64,000 nt of DNA from Cycas panzhihuaensis (GCA_023213395.1 CM041465.1:8184001-8248000); one strand, 5' to 3'; shown: positions 10,607 through 28,410, numbered from the stretch's first letter. Notes: generated from the sequence alone by a model not told the origin. Made by a program: numbers and translations.

Positions 10607-11986
10607 ACCAGCTCTATTAAGTGACAGGTCCACAACACCATTTGTACATTAATATCACATACTTCTACTCCAATACTGAATTCCTTGGTTAATTATCCAT
10701 GAACAGTTTAATCTTCACTGAAAGCGTAAAGCACCGTAGGAACCAATTCTTGACTCTTTCCTCCCATGCACAATCAAAACCTCCTATCACATACTGTCAT
10801 TTTGAACCTTCAAAAAAGAGGGGGACAAAATCAGATTCTTCCTCCACTTGTCTCTCCCCTCTTCTAAGACTGCACCAAAAACTAGTATGAATGTCTATGT
10901 AGCAAGAGCCAAAAAACTTCAAATAATGATAAAAGATAGAAGGTAGATCAAAATCTTACCATCATTAATCATTAAGACATTCTATTAAAAAATTGGCAAG
11001 ATGCACCATGCACAAAGAAAAAGACAGGAGCATACAAAAATTAAGGAATGGAGGTTTGAGTGTTGCAGCACTCACAAGAGAGTCAGTACCTTTCATCAGC
11101 TGATGCAGAATGGCCTAATATATTCCACTTAATAGATACCATCCCAATATGCTTTAAACAGAAGCAAATAAAAAGCCAGACAACATGATATACAACCTCC
11201 ACTGATATACCATTTTCTACCAGATGGAACAGGTAGCTTATAATGCCCTGTCACAGTTTACGAACATGGGCATAAATTGTGCCAATGCACAGTTTCCATT
11301 GGACACATCCTAGGAAATGCGCGTACACTACCTAAAAGCCACTCTAGAACATTCCCACTACATCTACTAAAATATTTATGAAGCATAATTGCCCATCTGC
11401 TAGTCATCTGACCTAGAAGCAAGGATCTTACCCATATTCCAAGAAAACACAAAAACCCCAGTTCAGTATGTAATTTAGCAATATAGATTTCTTTTATAGA
11501 TATTGAAAAAGTTGCCAATAGAGATCAGTCCATAGCCAAAACTGATTTAGAGACAAGACTACATATGTCCATGAAAACAATTTTATAATCACTTTCCATA
11601 CACTACAAAAGACAAAAGACAATGCAGTGTCACTTTGAGAGGTCCATGGGCAGAATTAAAATAAGTTCTAAACAGGGTACTGATAAATTGTTAAATTTGT
11701 CAACTAGAACAAACCGCTCCCCACCGACTTACAGAAGGATCTCCCTATAAATTTCCAGTCACACATAACAGGCTACAAAAAATTGTAGAAATAAAAATTT
11801 GGATTAGCTGCATCAAACACATCTAACTTTACAAACAGTAGAGCATGAAATCTACATGCAGCACCAGAACAAATTCCTTACACTAACTCAAGTCTATTCT
11901 ACTCTGGAAATCTCATGATATCTTAGAATATAATTTCTAACCACAGGTCCACATAAGGCTTTGGGAAAACATTATAACAGTTCCAA
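10607..11986. other. Region 3' of the E2 gene, no second gene seen
   Basis: The part nearest 11986 is expected to include the E2 3' UTR. I could not place a poly(A) signal. The minus-strand frame at 11258-11518 has no recognisable domain and may lie in the 3' UTR or beyond it. Confidence 0.4.
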
Positions 11987-14900
11987 CTATGCCTTGTCAT
12001 CATGGAACCACCACCGAGTCTCTTTAGGGGATCTACCATTTTTACAATTTTTGACATATCGGTCATTATCTTGGGGCCTTTGCTGCATTAAACAAGCAAA
12101 ATAAAAATATCATCAAAATCTGCCAATAAAGGGGGTTAACAACAGAATATTGGATTAATCTTTACAATAGAACATTGAGTTAATCTTTAAAGGCAGAAAA
12201 CACCTTTATGAACACCAATTCATCACAAAAAACATAGATCAGAATAGAACCTTTGCAGTAGAGCTTGACAACATTGAGAGAATGCTGATGCAGATAGAGC
12301 TAACAGTCATAGCTGGCGACCAGGAGTCATACAAAATATCTGTTCACAAAACACAACCAACTAATTTACAATTGCAAATGGTAAATGCCACACTTTGATC
12401 ACTTTGTTGTCTCAAAATTGCTAGTAATATCTGCAAGGTAACTTTGACTCACTTTCTCTAGCCTTAACTCCCTCTTTAACCATCACCCGCCCACCCCCCA
12501 CTGCAGAAAAGAACAACTCCAAAAGGCCAATTAAATGGAATATAAAAATACTCTTGGAAGGCACTTTTACAGCTGAGGGAGAACCCATTCGAAGCAGCAT
12601 ACCAAAACATCCACAATGAAGATGAGCCACCTACATCCAGCAGCATGCTGGAAAAAATGGGATCTAAGGAAGCTAATCTATGACTGAAGTAGCTGGGGGA
12701 ACAATAATGTAAAGAGGTTGAAGTCTTGATGCACCAAGCATTAGCCTTTCTTTGTTATGGTAACTACACATGGAATCACTTCACATGTAGCTCTCTCCCC
12801 CTATATATAGTGCTACTCTGATGGACAGAGTGCTCCTAGGCACCTTTCAGAATTGGAAAATAGTTGTTACTATTTAGTTGTACAAGGACAACATCAAAGT
12901 AGAGGATATATTCATTGCAGCCACAGGGATCAGTGTGGTAGGATGAATAAGACCTAGATGCTCTACCAGAGAAAAAGGCAAGGCTGTTCATAAAGAAATG
13001 AATTGATGAATAGGGAAAGGGGAATGTACCTGCAGTTGGAGGCAGCTCTTTGATAGGTTGAAGCTGCCCCAGCCCCGACATAGAGATGCACTCATCAAAA
13101 GAGAACTCTGTGCCCCTTAGGGGAACCAAACAGGGTAGAGTGAAACATCATTTCACAATTTTAATCAGAGTCCCCTAGATTTTCACAAACAGCAGTGGAT
13201 CATACTTCTACAACCACCTCACACAACTTCACAATTATACTATCACAGTTACCAGTCTTGGCAACAACCCGTTTTCTCCTGAGTAAATGCTGGGTTCACA
13301 AGACATGTGAAATAGGGGCGCCTCTTAAGCAAGATTTCCTAATGGATCGTTATACCTTAAGGCTTTATGCTTCCTATCAACCTAAGGTAGCAGTTCAGAG
13401 AAGGGATCACATCATCTTGGTCATGGCTCAAGATACCATGAGGCTTCTTTCAACCTAGGGTATGCCATAGCAGTTCAGGAGAGGGATCAAATCACCTTAC
13501 TTAAAACTCAATCTTCAATCGTAGCCAAGTTGGAATTACATACTAGAAACAGCATGGCAACAAACCAATTCCAAGTGAAAAAAATAGAATGTGTTCCATG
13601 TGCTAGGCCCCACTCCAGAAGATGTTGTGATTTCTTCCTATCCTTTCCAGATGCAACAGCCTAAAAGAATCAAGTAAAGGATCTGCCCAAATAGGATTGT
13701 ATCAAAATCATAAGGAAAATCTCCACTCTCAAAGAATAAGATGATCTCCACTCTCAAAGAGTAAATACATTTGCAAGGGCAATTAAGACTATAGCACCTG
13801 TAACAACAGGGTAAATGAAGCCCAATAAATTGTCATCACCCATAATACAGGAAACCAAATCAATGGAAAAATTTGTCATTGGTAAATTAAAAGCCATTCA
13901 TCTCTTAAAAGTTTTTATTCTGAATTAGAATTGGTTTTGCACAGAAAGGATTCCGCAAGGTTGTGAAGTGCTTTCGGCATGCGCCTAGGAGAAGCTCCTA
14001 CTACATCCCTTCAATCACTTGCCCAAAGAAAAATAGGACTGCATCAAACCATGTCCAGTTAACGATCTAGAATGAATCTAAAGCAATCCGTATACATATT
14101 GCTTGATGATGTCTTAGGCATGCATCTTATAGTTTACAACTTTATAGAGATCATTGGTAAGATCAATCCATCCCTCTGTTAGAAGCACTTATACTGAATT
14201 TCAAATTGGTTTTGCACAGTGCTCTCAGAATGTGCCTAAAGAAGCTCCTACAACATCCCTTTAACCACTTGCCCATGAAAAACCTACGAATGCACTTTGT
14301 GAAAGCTAGGAAATTTCCATGTTATGAAGGGTAGAAATCTTCAAGTTCTATGTGATTTATTTCACATCTATTGCCCAAATCCTTTAAAGAAAAACAAATT
14401 CAAAACCACCCTTCTTTATACAAAGGTGACCACAAACAAAGGCCTGTGGAAAATGCTCATCACAATAGACCTATTTAATACAAAAGGTTTGGCCCACCGT
14501 CAAAGACATTTGCTTCAGTGTCAGGGGGTCATCAATTCCATCATCATGGAACTGTATGTGTACCCACATTCAAGAATGAATCCATTTCTAACCTGGATTA
14601 AGGAAGTCAATGTTCTATTCTATTCAATGCAAACAGTTACAGCTTCAAAAAGAGCACAAGGCAAAACTCACCGACCCGGGTGCTATACTAAATTAAAATT
14701 AAGATAATTACAAAGAAGGAATACTTCTTAAAATATAGCAAGTCAGGGACCAAAAGATGGTTAAAGGCCTTTAGAGAAAAACAGGCGAAGGAGTAATACC
14801 AACAAGAAAACAAACAAAAAGGAAGCTGCCAACAATACCGAAGGAAACAGACATCGATTAAAATTTTCAATCCCATGCCTTGAGACAAAAACATATTAGA

Positions 14901-16069
14901 AAGGCAGAATATGATAAACATCAGTCAAAGAAGCACAAGTTCAGGATCACGGGAATCAATAACAAAGTAACGTGCTACAGTAAGTTCAACCATTTGCAGA
15001 ATCAATCAACTTTGTATTGCAAGCCTTAACATCTTAACGATTTCTTCTCTCACAACTTGGCCCCAAATCTAAAAATGACATCACAATCCACATTTAACAA
15101 TTACCATTTTAGGCCTACAATAGCGTACAACGAATTACACCATAAGAGGATTTTGACTTCGTATGAGAAGCTCGTTTTTGTTTGTGATGGACTGATATAT
15201 AAGAGAGATAATTACAAACAAAAAGATACACGTAAATGTCAGAAAACACTCAAAAAACAACAGAAATGCACTCTTATAGCCGGTACATAAATATAACACG
15301 TTATTAGAAATATAAAGCGGGACAGAAACCTCGTACAAGTCAACAAGACCCATACCTAGACAGATGTGACCATTGCTGTAAATGTGGGGATGCAAAGGGG
15401 TTGGCTGGAGAAAAATAACCTGCACAATTAAAATATTAGTTTGTTTTTAAAATTAAGCGTAGACAAACGGGAAGGGAGGCTTTCAAGAAAAACTTCACTG
15501 AACTGACTGTTCTTAACAATGATGCTCTAAATTAGAGCAACAGTTTACGAGAAAATAGAATTAGGTAACCTGTGGAGCTTCCATAGGGTAATGTTCCGGA
15601 AAATCAACTTGAAGCTGATAAGATTCATTGGCATACATTGTGCCAGGTGCTCCAAGCAGTTCAATGACCCACCTGACCAAAAGTAACGCTCACCATAACA
15701 GTTGTCAGGGGCTATCCTTCCATTCATAGAGGAATGATCTTCAACCCACTAACGTAAGCATATCCAATAGTTTTTCAGAAAGTACATGCATGCATTTACA
15801 TTTGCAAAACCGAGGACACAAACCTTTGTAAATTGTCTGTAGCTTTATGCTTGAATCCCGCAGGCGGATTTACTTGCCACTCAACTAATTCCTTGTGGAG
15901 TCTATTGGAAGCTATCTTGCTGAGGCCCTGTGTAAAAATTTACAAATCATATACGCACATTCAATTAAATCGACAAAAATATACGAACCAAATATGGAGA
16001 TTCCGAAACTGTGTCATGCAATAAGAACAATATCATTTCACCCGCCTTATGAGCAGTGGAGGAACTCAT
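11987..16069 (-). CDS. Ubiquitin-conjugating enzyme E2, UBC16-18/UBE2W type
   Basis: Spliced minus-strand gene encoding about 159 residues. Supported exons are 15927-15824, 15672-15570, 15419-15356, 12339-12251 and 12082-11987 (TAG stop 11989-11987). All their junctions are GT-AG and the phases join without error. A first exon of 24 bases from ATG 16069 is likely. Key segments are GLSKIASNRLHKELVEWQ, FPEHYPMEAPQVIF, HPHIYSNGHICLDILYDSW and ETRWWFHDDKA. The catalytic Cys (about residue 97; codon at 15362-15360) lies in GHICLD. The usual HPN tripeptide is HPH, as in UBE2W. This E2 takes ubiquitin from E1 as a thioester and passes it to substrates with an E3; animal UBE2W modifies protein N-termini. 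Intron 3 is about 3 kb. The exon 1 donor is doubtful: the frame-preserving junction after AAG at 16046 needs a GC donor. No stop or frameshift is seen in the catalytic domain, so the gene is probably functional. Confidence 0.9.
12340..15355 (-). other. Large third intron of the E2 gene
   Basis: It runs from donor GTATGG (15355) to acceptor ACAG (12340). It contains imperfect internal duplications: AGCAGTTCAGRGAAGGGATC-type copies near 13389 and 13469, and AATTGGTTTTGCACAG with AGAAGCTCCTACTACATCCC-like copies near 13930-14020 and 14200-14260. Frames inside it (for example 12421-12630 and 14324-14707) have no recognisable domain. Confidence 0.75.
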
Positions 16070-16299
16070 GGCAGTCGACAAATAAACGAAATACCCTTCA
16101 AAGAACAATATACAAAATTGCTTGGGCAGCTCCAGCTCCTTCGCGGAAAAGGGAACCTTACATTTCACACAAAGCCTCTCGATGAAAGGCTTTTAAGGAG
16201 CACACAAGGAATCCCAGGCCGCCCCATAAAGCAAACCCAAACCCATCTCCCAAAAAGAAAAGGCGAAGCAAAGATATGATAAGACGATTGAATCGAATG

Positions 16300-16445
16300 A
16301 TGCCAATTCTAAAGCTATATTTGCTTCTTTCGCATTCTATGCCCTTTGCGCCTCCTCTCCCAGGAAGCGACCTGGTCACGTGACCATGGGGCCTTCCACT
16401 TTCCCTCGCCCCCTTCGCTTCATGCCAAGATCCTATTTATTATGG
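16300..16445 (-). promoter_or_regulatory. Candidate E2 promoter: G-box and TATA-like element
   Basis: Upstream of the E2 start codon, 16374-16385 is a perfect 12-base palindrome GGTCACGTGACC. It contains the G-box core CACGTG, bound by plant bZIP and bHLH factors. About 55 bases nearer the gene, the minus strand has an AAATATAG TATA-like stretch (16313-16320). That would place a start site near 16285 and a 5' UTR of about 215 bases. A second TATA-like run lies at 16433-16440. Placement is inferred from motif spacing only. Confidence 0.45.
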
Positions 16446-18360
16446 CTCCCCATAACCTCTCTCCGTTTCAACGGCAATATTATTGTTAAGGTATCTTTCA
16501 CATTGCATCCACCTTTGGCGTTTCCTTGGCAATTGAAACATAGGGTATAGGCATGTGCGTGGGAGAAAATGAGAGATGGACATTACAATTTTCTTCTTCC
16601 TCTATTTTGATACTTACTTTTTCTAACTCGGGATTTTATTAATTATACATTTGATCTCATAAATTATTATATTAATAAATATATAAGAAAAATCAATAGT
16701 ATTAATGTTAAAAATATATATAATTCATAGATTTTTTATAATCACTATTAAATATTATAATTAATGGAACACCTTAAAAATATAAAGTTGGTTAAAAATA
16801 ATGAAATTAGGCCATCCTAAGTAAAGAGTACATTTAAATTAAAAAAAATTTATAGAATTGAGAACATAGCATAAAATATATTTTGACCTACCTCTTATTA
16901 CACAAGTGGTTAATCGCATCAAAAGATTTAAACAAGAATAAACCAAACTTTTGAATTACATGAGCTGCTAAAATAGAAAATTTTTTAAAAGCTTAAAAAC
17001 AAGTTCATAACAAAATAATTATTTGTCTTGATCACCTTGTATCTCTTTCATAGATATAATTTCTATTCTACTTCACAAGTGTTATTACTTTCAAGTAAGA
17101 TGTTAAGAGTCAACTGCTCAAGAAAGTGTAAGAAAATAAATTAGTCTAATATCAATTGAAAGAGTTAAAGATTAATAAATACTTATTAAGTATCAATGAA
17201 TTAAAAAGTTGTAAAAGATAATTATAAGATGAAGGATGTAATTATATATAAGAAAATAACATATAAAAAATGATTATCTCTAAATATTGTATTAAGAATG
17301 AATACATATTTATAGTATAAAGCTATCATATGACTGACCAATCACATTTGAGAATCTCTATATCCATTAATTAAGATAATATATGAATATATAAGCACAT
17401 ACACATAACTTAAAGATGCTTACAATTTAATATTGAAAGAGTGAAGAATTGTCACAACTTAACATTATAATAAGTAATTAAACATTATTCCATTAGAAAG
17501 ATGTGAGAAGATCTAGTTAAATCAGAGATAATGAGACTAATATTGTTAAAGTGAGAATACAATTATGATAAATTATTACTTAATTATTTTTTGATACTTT
17601 TCCTTAGAGGTTCTTACTCTTTTCTATGCCAAAATGTTTTACATTAATTAGTAAAATAAGTTACCCAAGAATTAATGATTCTTTAGTATTTTTTAAAATT
17701 TATTTAACTATTAATATTTAATATTAAGAAGTTAAAGTATGATATTAATTTTACCATGATAATAAATTTTATAAACTTCCAATTAGATAAGTTCTAAATG
17801 TATTTACATAATTTACTTATTACTAAATTAGAAGGATGATTTTGAGGAAATGTTATTTTTTCTACATACCTAATTAATTTGAAATTACTTTTGTAAGATG
17901 CGCTTTAAATCAAAATTCTAAAATAGCTTAAAGTTTTAGAATTTTTAGATTATATAAACAAGTTATGATTATTTTACCAATAAATATCTCTAGAGATTTA
18001 AATTTGCCACATGTTTATTTAGTCTAATTTTAGAGCTTGTTGTAAATTATACAAAAGTTTAGATATTTATTATAATATACATTAACCATAGGTTTTTTTA
18101 TTTTCTTTTCAACAACATAGGTTTCCTTAGCTTCTATGTTGTGTGTTAGCCTCTCCTAATAGACCAAGGCATCTTTTAAAATGAAGAGATTTTATGTATT
18201 TTATAATTATAATATTAAAATAAAAAGAATCAAATTGTAAGACATGATCATAGCATAGAGCTTCTCATTGGTTTTAAAACGAGTTGTTGTAGGTCCCTAA
18301 TGGGCATTGTATGAGAAAGATATTTTAGTTTTAAGTTTGTAGTTTTAAATACAAATTATT
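16446..18360. other. AT-rich intergenic DNA without genes
   Basis: Strongly A/T-rich with no motif-bearing frame. It includes 17181-17222, an exact inverted copy of a sequence found again inside the microsatellite block. Confidence 0.6.
17181..17222 (-). repeat. Inverted copy of the microsatellite 'island' sequence
   Basis: These 42 bases are the exact reverse complement of 24785-24826. Near copies lie at 28581-28631 and 29133-29180. It lies about 1.3 kb outside the simple-repeat block. Confidence 0.85.
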
Positions 18361-18513
18361 TAGGTCACACACTTGGGCACATTAGTAGGTATCTACCCTA
18401 CAGTATTTGAAGTTTTAGGTTCAACCCCTATAGGAGGTTATAAGGGAGAATTGGATGAAAGGGTGACAAATCTCAATAAGTAGGGATTCTATTCCATTTA
18501 CTTGATACATACC

Positions 18514-18522
<9 letters not shown>
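18360..18522 (+). repeat. Possible tRNA-derived SINE-like segment preceding the TA array
   Basis: GGTTCAACCCC at 18418-18428 resembles a pol III B box (GGTTCGANTCC). A loosely A-box-like stretch (GGGCACATTAGTAGG) lies about 40 bases before it. The segment runs into TACATACCATTATATATATA, and the TA array follows as a simple-repeat tail would. No target duplication was identified. Confidence 0.25.
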
Positions 18523-19800
<1,278 letters not shown>

Positions 19801-21514
19801 AAATTATTCAAAGACAACTTTACTTTAATTTATTAATTATCTTTAGGGCCAACACTATCCTAAGATATCATATGATTTTTTTGGGAACTGGATGTGCAAC
19901 TGCATATAAAAAAAATACTTAAGTTATTGAGAAGGCTAAACTTGTTGAGTTTATATGTTTTATTTATTATTTTGGGAGTAAGTATTATTTTGAGAGTCTC
20001 TCTTATTAAAAAAAACATCGAGCCTTTATAAAAGACTTATATGTTATCTTATGGAAGCTTTGTCATATAATATTTAAGGTTCATGGCAATGTTATGTACC
20101 TACCTAGGGGTGGGTGATATATGTTGGATTAAGATTTATATTATTAGAATTATTAGTAAGTGAAAGAGAGATATAACAAATCAAGTGAAGAGTACCAAAA
20201 CCATAAAACTTGTGTTTATATTATTTTTTCTAAATTTAACTTTTATATTAAAAAAAAAGCATCATGTTCCTTAATTATGAATATTAATATATAGGTCTTT
20301 GAAAATGGCTTTGAAAAAAATAAATTCAAGATTCAATTATGAGGATTATTTTGAAATATTATAGATCTTCATATATAATATTTACATGTGTATGTGTATG
20401 TGCGTATGAGTGTATTTATATATGTGTTTGTATGTGTGCTTGTATACACATGTATATGGAGAGAGAAAGAGAAAGAGAGAGATATCAAATGATTACAGAT
20501 GTTCTTTGCTTATTATAATTATTATTAACATTTCATGTGCTTATTCTATTATATTATTGTTGTTAACTTTCGAATATCTCACTTTAGACACAAAATCCAA
20601 GATCTATCACTTTAATTACTTTATCTTCATTATAACCTACAATAGAGGCATCTTAATTACTATCAAAGTAAGTTCAATGAAATTGCCATTGAAATTATTT
20701 TTATAGAAGCAAAGTTAAAGAAGAAGATGAAGAAGAATATCCCAATGGAAAGATCATATATATAAGAATTTCAAAGGAGAAGAGAGGAATATTAAAAGTA
20801 GACGAAGCTGCTAGATGATATTGTTACTACTTTAGATATAAAAATGAAGGGGCAAATGGATAACTTGAAGAAAATTTTGATTATATGATGGCTACCTTTT
20901 AAGGAGCATCCAATCCTAATCTTCCTTCGAATATCAAACCTTCTTCCATTACCACTATGATCTCTTCTTCTACTTTTTATAAAGAGACTTTCATGTTTCT
21001 TTTTGAACTTCAAGTAAGTAAGGATTCTTCCTTTTTATCAATGAGCACACATTAATTAGATGAACAAATTCCATACTTAAAAGTAACTCCAAACCATAGT
21101 ATACATGAGAAATAGAGCTAAGAGAAATGTTTAGAATATTATTTATTAAAAGAAGAAAATATTAATGTACTAAGAGAGAGTGTATACATGCTAATGGCCA
21201 AAGAAAAATTTGAAGAAATAACCAAAGATAATGAACAAATATTCAACGGCCCTTATAATATTAACTCTATAAAGGTAGTATAGGATATGAAGGGAGGAGG
21301 AGAGTCCTTTTCAAATGTGATACATGACACCAAAATGACTTAAAAAGAAGGTGAGGTAATAGTTATAAGTCAAAGAAAAAGCTCTAGTAAAGTAGAGGAT
21401 AAGGTAGAAGTATTACATAAAGATGAATCAAAGGAAGATGCTTCAATTTGAAAATAGCTAATTAAGAAATTATATAAAGAGTTGTTATTTTATGAGGGTG
21501 AAGGGAAATTTTAT

Positions 21515-21562
<48 letters not shown>

Positions 21563-21886
21563 AGAATTATTCTTCATATTTAGATTATCTTGGAGACATT
21601 AATATTATTGTTTACTTGCTTTTGGGCCCCTCAGACATGGCCAAGTATGCTTAACCTATTATAATTAATTGGATAAAAATATGAGTAATTGATATGGTTT
21701 TGATTGTATGTGTATGCATGTATGTGAATACTTATCATTATGCCTATATTTATATTTTAACTATAGAAGGATATGTTTGTTAATAAATAGATATGACCCT
21801 TCATTAATCTATTTATTAATATAAATAACCATTTACTCGTAAAATACTCTATTTAGGCTCACAATAATCGGCATCATTCTAAGCAT
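19801..21886. other. Non-repetitive 2-kb island between microsatellite blocks
   Basis: AT-rich sequence with short coding-like fragments on the plus strand around 20700-21450 (for example EVIVISQRKSSSKVEDKVEV), all broken by stops. It could be an old transposon internal region, but no domain is recognisable. It includes a (TA)n tract at about 21519-21560 and a purine run at 20457-20482. Confidence 0.5.
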
Positions 21887-22139
21887 TCATATGTGTGTGT
21901 ATATATATATATATACGTACACATACACACAAATATATATACATACATATATATATACATATATATATATATACATACATACATACATATATATATATAT
22001 ACATACATACATATATATATATATACATACATACATATATATATATACATACATACATATATATATATATATATGTATGTATATATATATATATATATGT
22101 ATGTATATATATATATATATGTATGTGTGTATGTGTGTA

Positions 22140-22219
<80 letters not shown>

Positions 22220-22252
22220 TATATATATACATATATATGTATATATATATAC

Positions 22253-22538
<286 letters not shown>

Positions 22539-22574
22539 GCATACACACATACATACATACACATACATACATAC

Positions 22575-22666
<92 letters not shown>

Positions 22667-22691
22667 GTGTGTATATATATATATATATGTG

Positions 22692-22764
<73 letters not shown>

Positions 22765-22784
22765 ATATATGTATATATATGATA

Positions 22785-22857
<73 letters not shown>

Positions 22858-22874
22858 ACATATATATATATATG

Positions 22875-22933
<59 letters not shown>

Positions 22934-22951
22934 GTATACATATATATATAC

Positions 22952-23162
<211 letters not shown>

Positions 23163-23173
23163 CATATATATAT

Positions 23174-23221
<48 letters not shown>

Positions 23222-23230
23222 GTATATATG

Positions 23231-23363
<133 letters not shown>

Positions 23364-23418
23364 ATATATATGTATGTATGTATATATATATATGTATATA
23401 TATATATAGATATATATG

Positions 23419-23475
<57 letters not shown>

Positions 23476-23643
23476 ATATATATATATATGTATGTATATA
23501 TATATATATGTATGTATATATATATATATGTATGTATATATATATATATATATATATTTATTTATTTATTTATATGTATGTATGTATATATATGTATACA
23601 TACATATATATCTATGTATACACACACACACACACACACACAA

Positions 23644-23674
<31 letters not shown>

Positions 23675-23683
23675 TGTATGTAT

Positions 23684-23715
<32 letters not shown>

Positions 23716-23899
23716 GTATGTAGGTATGTATATATATGTATACATATATATATATATATATCTATGTATACACACACACATATATATAGAGACACACACA
23801 CATATATATGTGTGTGTGTATGTATGTATGTGTGTATACATATATACATACATATATACATACATACATATGTATGTATGTATGTATGTGCGTATGTAG

Positions 23900-23956
<57 letters not shown>

Positions 23957-24018
23957 CACATACACACACACAAACACACACATATATATATGTATGTATG
24001 TATGTATATATCTATATC

Positions 24019-24053
<35 letters not shown>

Positions 24054-24054
24054 G

Positions 24055-24108
<54 letters not shown>

Positions 24109-24110
24109 TG

Positions 24111-24168
<58 letters not shown>

Positions 24169-24209
24169 ATGTGTATATGTGTATGTATATATATATATAC
24201 ATATATATG

Positions 24210-24307
<98 letters not shown>

Positions 24308-24308
24308 C

Positions 24309-24343
<35 letters not shown>

Positions 24344-24357
24344 CATATATATACATG

Positions 24358-24460
<103 letters not shown>

Positions 24461-24529
24461 ATATGTATACATATATATATATATATACATATATACATAT
24501 GTATGTATATATATATATACATATGTATG

Positions 24530-24595
<66 letters not shown>

Positions 24596-24784
24596 CATAT
24601 GTATGTATATATATATATATATATGTATGTATACATACATATATATGTATATATATATATATATTTATACATATATATATCTATACATATATATGTATGT
24701 ATACATACATATATATGTATACATATATATAGATATATATAGATAGAGAGAGCGAGAGAGAGAGAGAGAGATGTATATATATAT

Positions 24785-24835
24785 ATTATCTTTTACAACT
24801 TTTTAATTCATTGATACTTAATAAGTACAATATGT
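24785..24835 (+). repeat. Island repeat copy 1 (GA tract plus ~50 unique bases)
   Basis: A unique stretch containing TTTTACAACTTTTTAATTCA and TTGATACTTAATAAGTACAA, preceded by a (GA)n tract at 24744-24771 and followed by TG/CA repeats. Confidence 0.9.
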
Positions 24836-24882
24836 GTGTACATATGTATACACACACATATACACATATATGTATATGTATA

Positions 24883-24924
<42 letters not shown>

Positions 24925-24982
24925 CATACATATGTGTATATATATGTATATATATATATATATATATACATATATGTATATA

Positions 24983-25150
<168 letters not shown>

Positions 25151-25169
25151 CATATATATATATATATAC

Positions 25170-25287
<118 letters not shown>

Positions 25288-25314
25288 ATGTATATGTATA
25301 TATATATATGTATG

Positions 25315-25494
<180 letters not shown>

Positions 25495-25537
25495 TATATA
25501 TATATGTATCTGTACATATATATATATGTATATGTAC

Positions 25538-25605
<68 letters not shown>

Positions 25606-25613
25606 ACACACAT

Positions 25614-25668
<55 letters not shown>

Positions 25669-25753
25669 CATACATATATATACATATATATGTATATGTA
25701 TGTATGTATGTATATATGTATATACATAGATACATATATATACACATATGTAT

Positions 25754-25812
<59 letters not shown>

Positions 25813-25826
25813 TATATACATATATG

Positions 25827-25878
<52 letters not shown>

Positions 25879-25927
25879 CATACATATGTATGTATGTATG
25901 TATATGTGTGTGTATATATATATATAT

Positions 25928-25970
<43 letters not shown>

Positions 25971-26016
25971 CATATATAGATATATACATATATCTATATA
26001 CATATATACATATATC

Positions 26017-26047
<31 letters not shown>

Positions 26048-26050
26048 GTG

Positions 26051-26165
<115 letters not shown>

Positions 26166-26333
26166 GTGTATGTGCATATGTGTATATATGTACATATATG
26201 TGCATGCATATGTGTGTGTGTGTGTGTATGTATATACACACATGTATGTGCATGTACATATACACACACATATATGTATATATGTGTGTGTGTATACATA
26301 CATACATACATACATGCATACATGCAGCACATG

Positions 26334-26408
<75 letters not shown>

Positions 26409-26691
26409 ATATATACATATGTATATATATATATTTATATACGTATGTGTGTATGTATGTATATATATACATACATACATACATATATACATATATATAT
26501 ATACATATATATGTATGTATGTATATATATGAATACATGTATATATATGCATATATATGTATATACATATATATATATATGTATACATATACATGTGTAT
26601 ATATACATATATATACATATACATGTGTATATGTATATATATATATATATATATATACATATATACATATATATATATATGTGTATACATA

Positions 26692-26940
<249 letters not shown>

Positions 26941-26949
26941 ATATATATG

Positions 26950-26982
<33 letters not shown>

Positions 26983-26984
26983 GC

Positions 26985-27016
<32 letters not shown>

Positions 27017-27056
27017 GTATGTATGTATATATATGTATACATACATATATATCTAT

Positions 27057-27118
<62 letters not shown>

Positions 27119-27132
27119 GTACACATGTGTGT

Positions 27133-27165
<33 letters not shown>

Positions 27166-27166
27166 G

Positions 27167-27218
<52 letters not shown>

Positions 27219-27292
27219 ATATATATATATGTACATATATGTATATGTATACATATATATGTGTGTATATGCATACATATATATATGTATGT

Positions 27293-27331
<39 letters not shown>

Positions 27332-27337
27332 CATATA

Positions 27338-27429
<92 letters not shown>

Positions 27430-27601
27430 CACACATGCACACACCTACCTGCACACACACACACATATATATGTATGTGTGTATGTGTATGTATATATGT
27501 TTATATGTATGTATATATACATACATATATATACATATACATACATATATATATATATATATATACATACATACATACATACGTACGTACATACATATAT
27601 G

Positions 27602-27636
<35 letters not shown>

Positions 27637-27648
27637 ATATATATATAT

Positions 27649-27703
<55 letters not shown>

Positions 27704-27710
27704 CATATAT

Positions 27711-27757
<47 letters not shown>

Positions 27758-27763
27758 CATACA

Positions 27764-27845
<82 letters not shown>

Positions 27846-27868
27846 TATATACATATATATATGTATAT

Positions 27869-27965
<97 letters not shown>

Positions 27966-28003
27966 TGTATCTCTATATATATATATGTATACACATATAT
28001 ATG

Positions 28004-28091
<88 letters not shown>

Positions 28092-28111
28092 TCTATATAT
28101 ATATGTATGTA

Positions 28112-28168
<57 letters not shown>

Positions 28169-28191
28169 ATATATATATATATATACACATG

Positions 28192-28352
<161 letters not shown>

Positions 28353-28410
28353 ACACACACACACACACACGGGATATATATATATATATATACATACATA
28401 CATACATACA

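Noticed and set aside
14324-14707. 127-codon plus-strand frame as an independent gene
   Set aside because: It lies inside the large intron of the E2 gene on the opposite strand and shows no domain.
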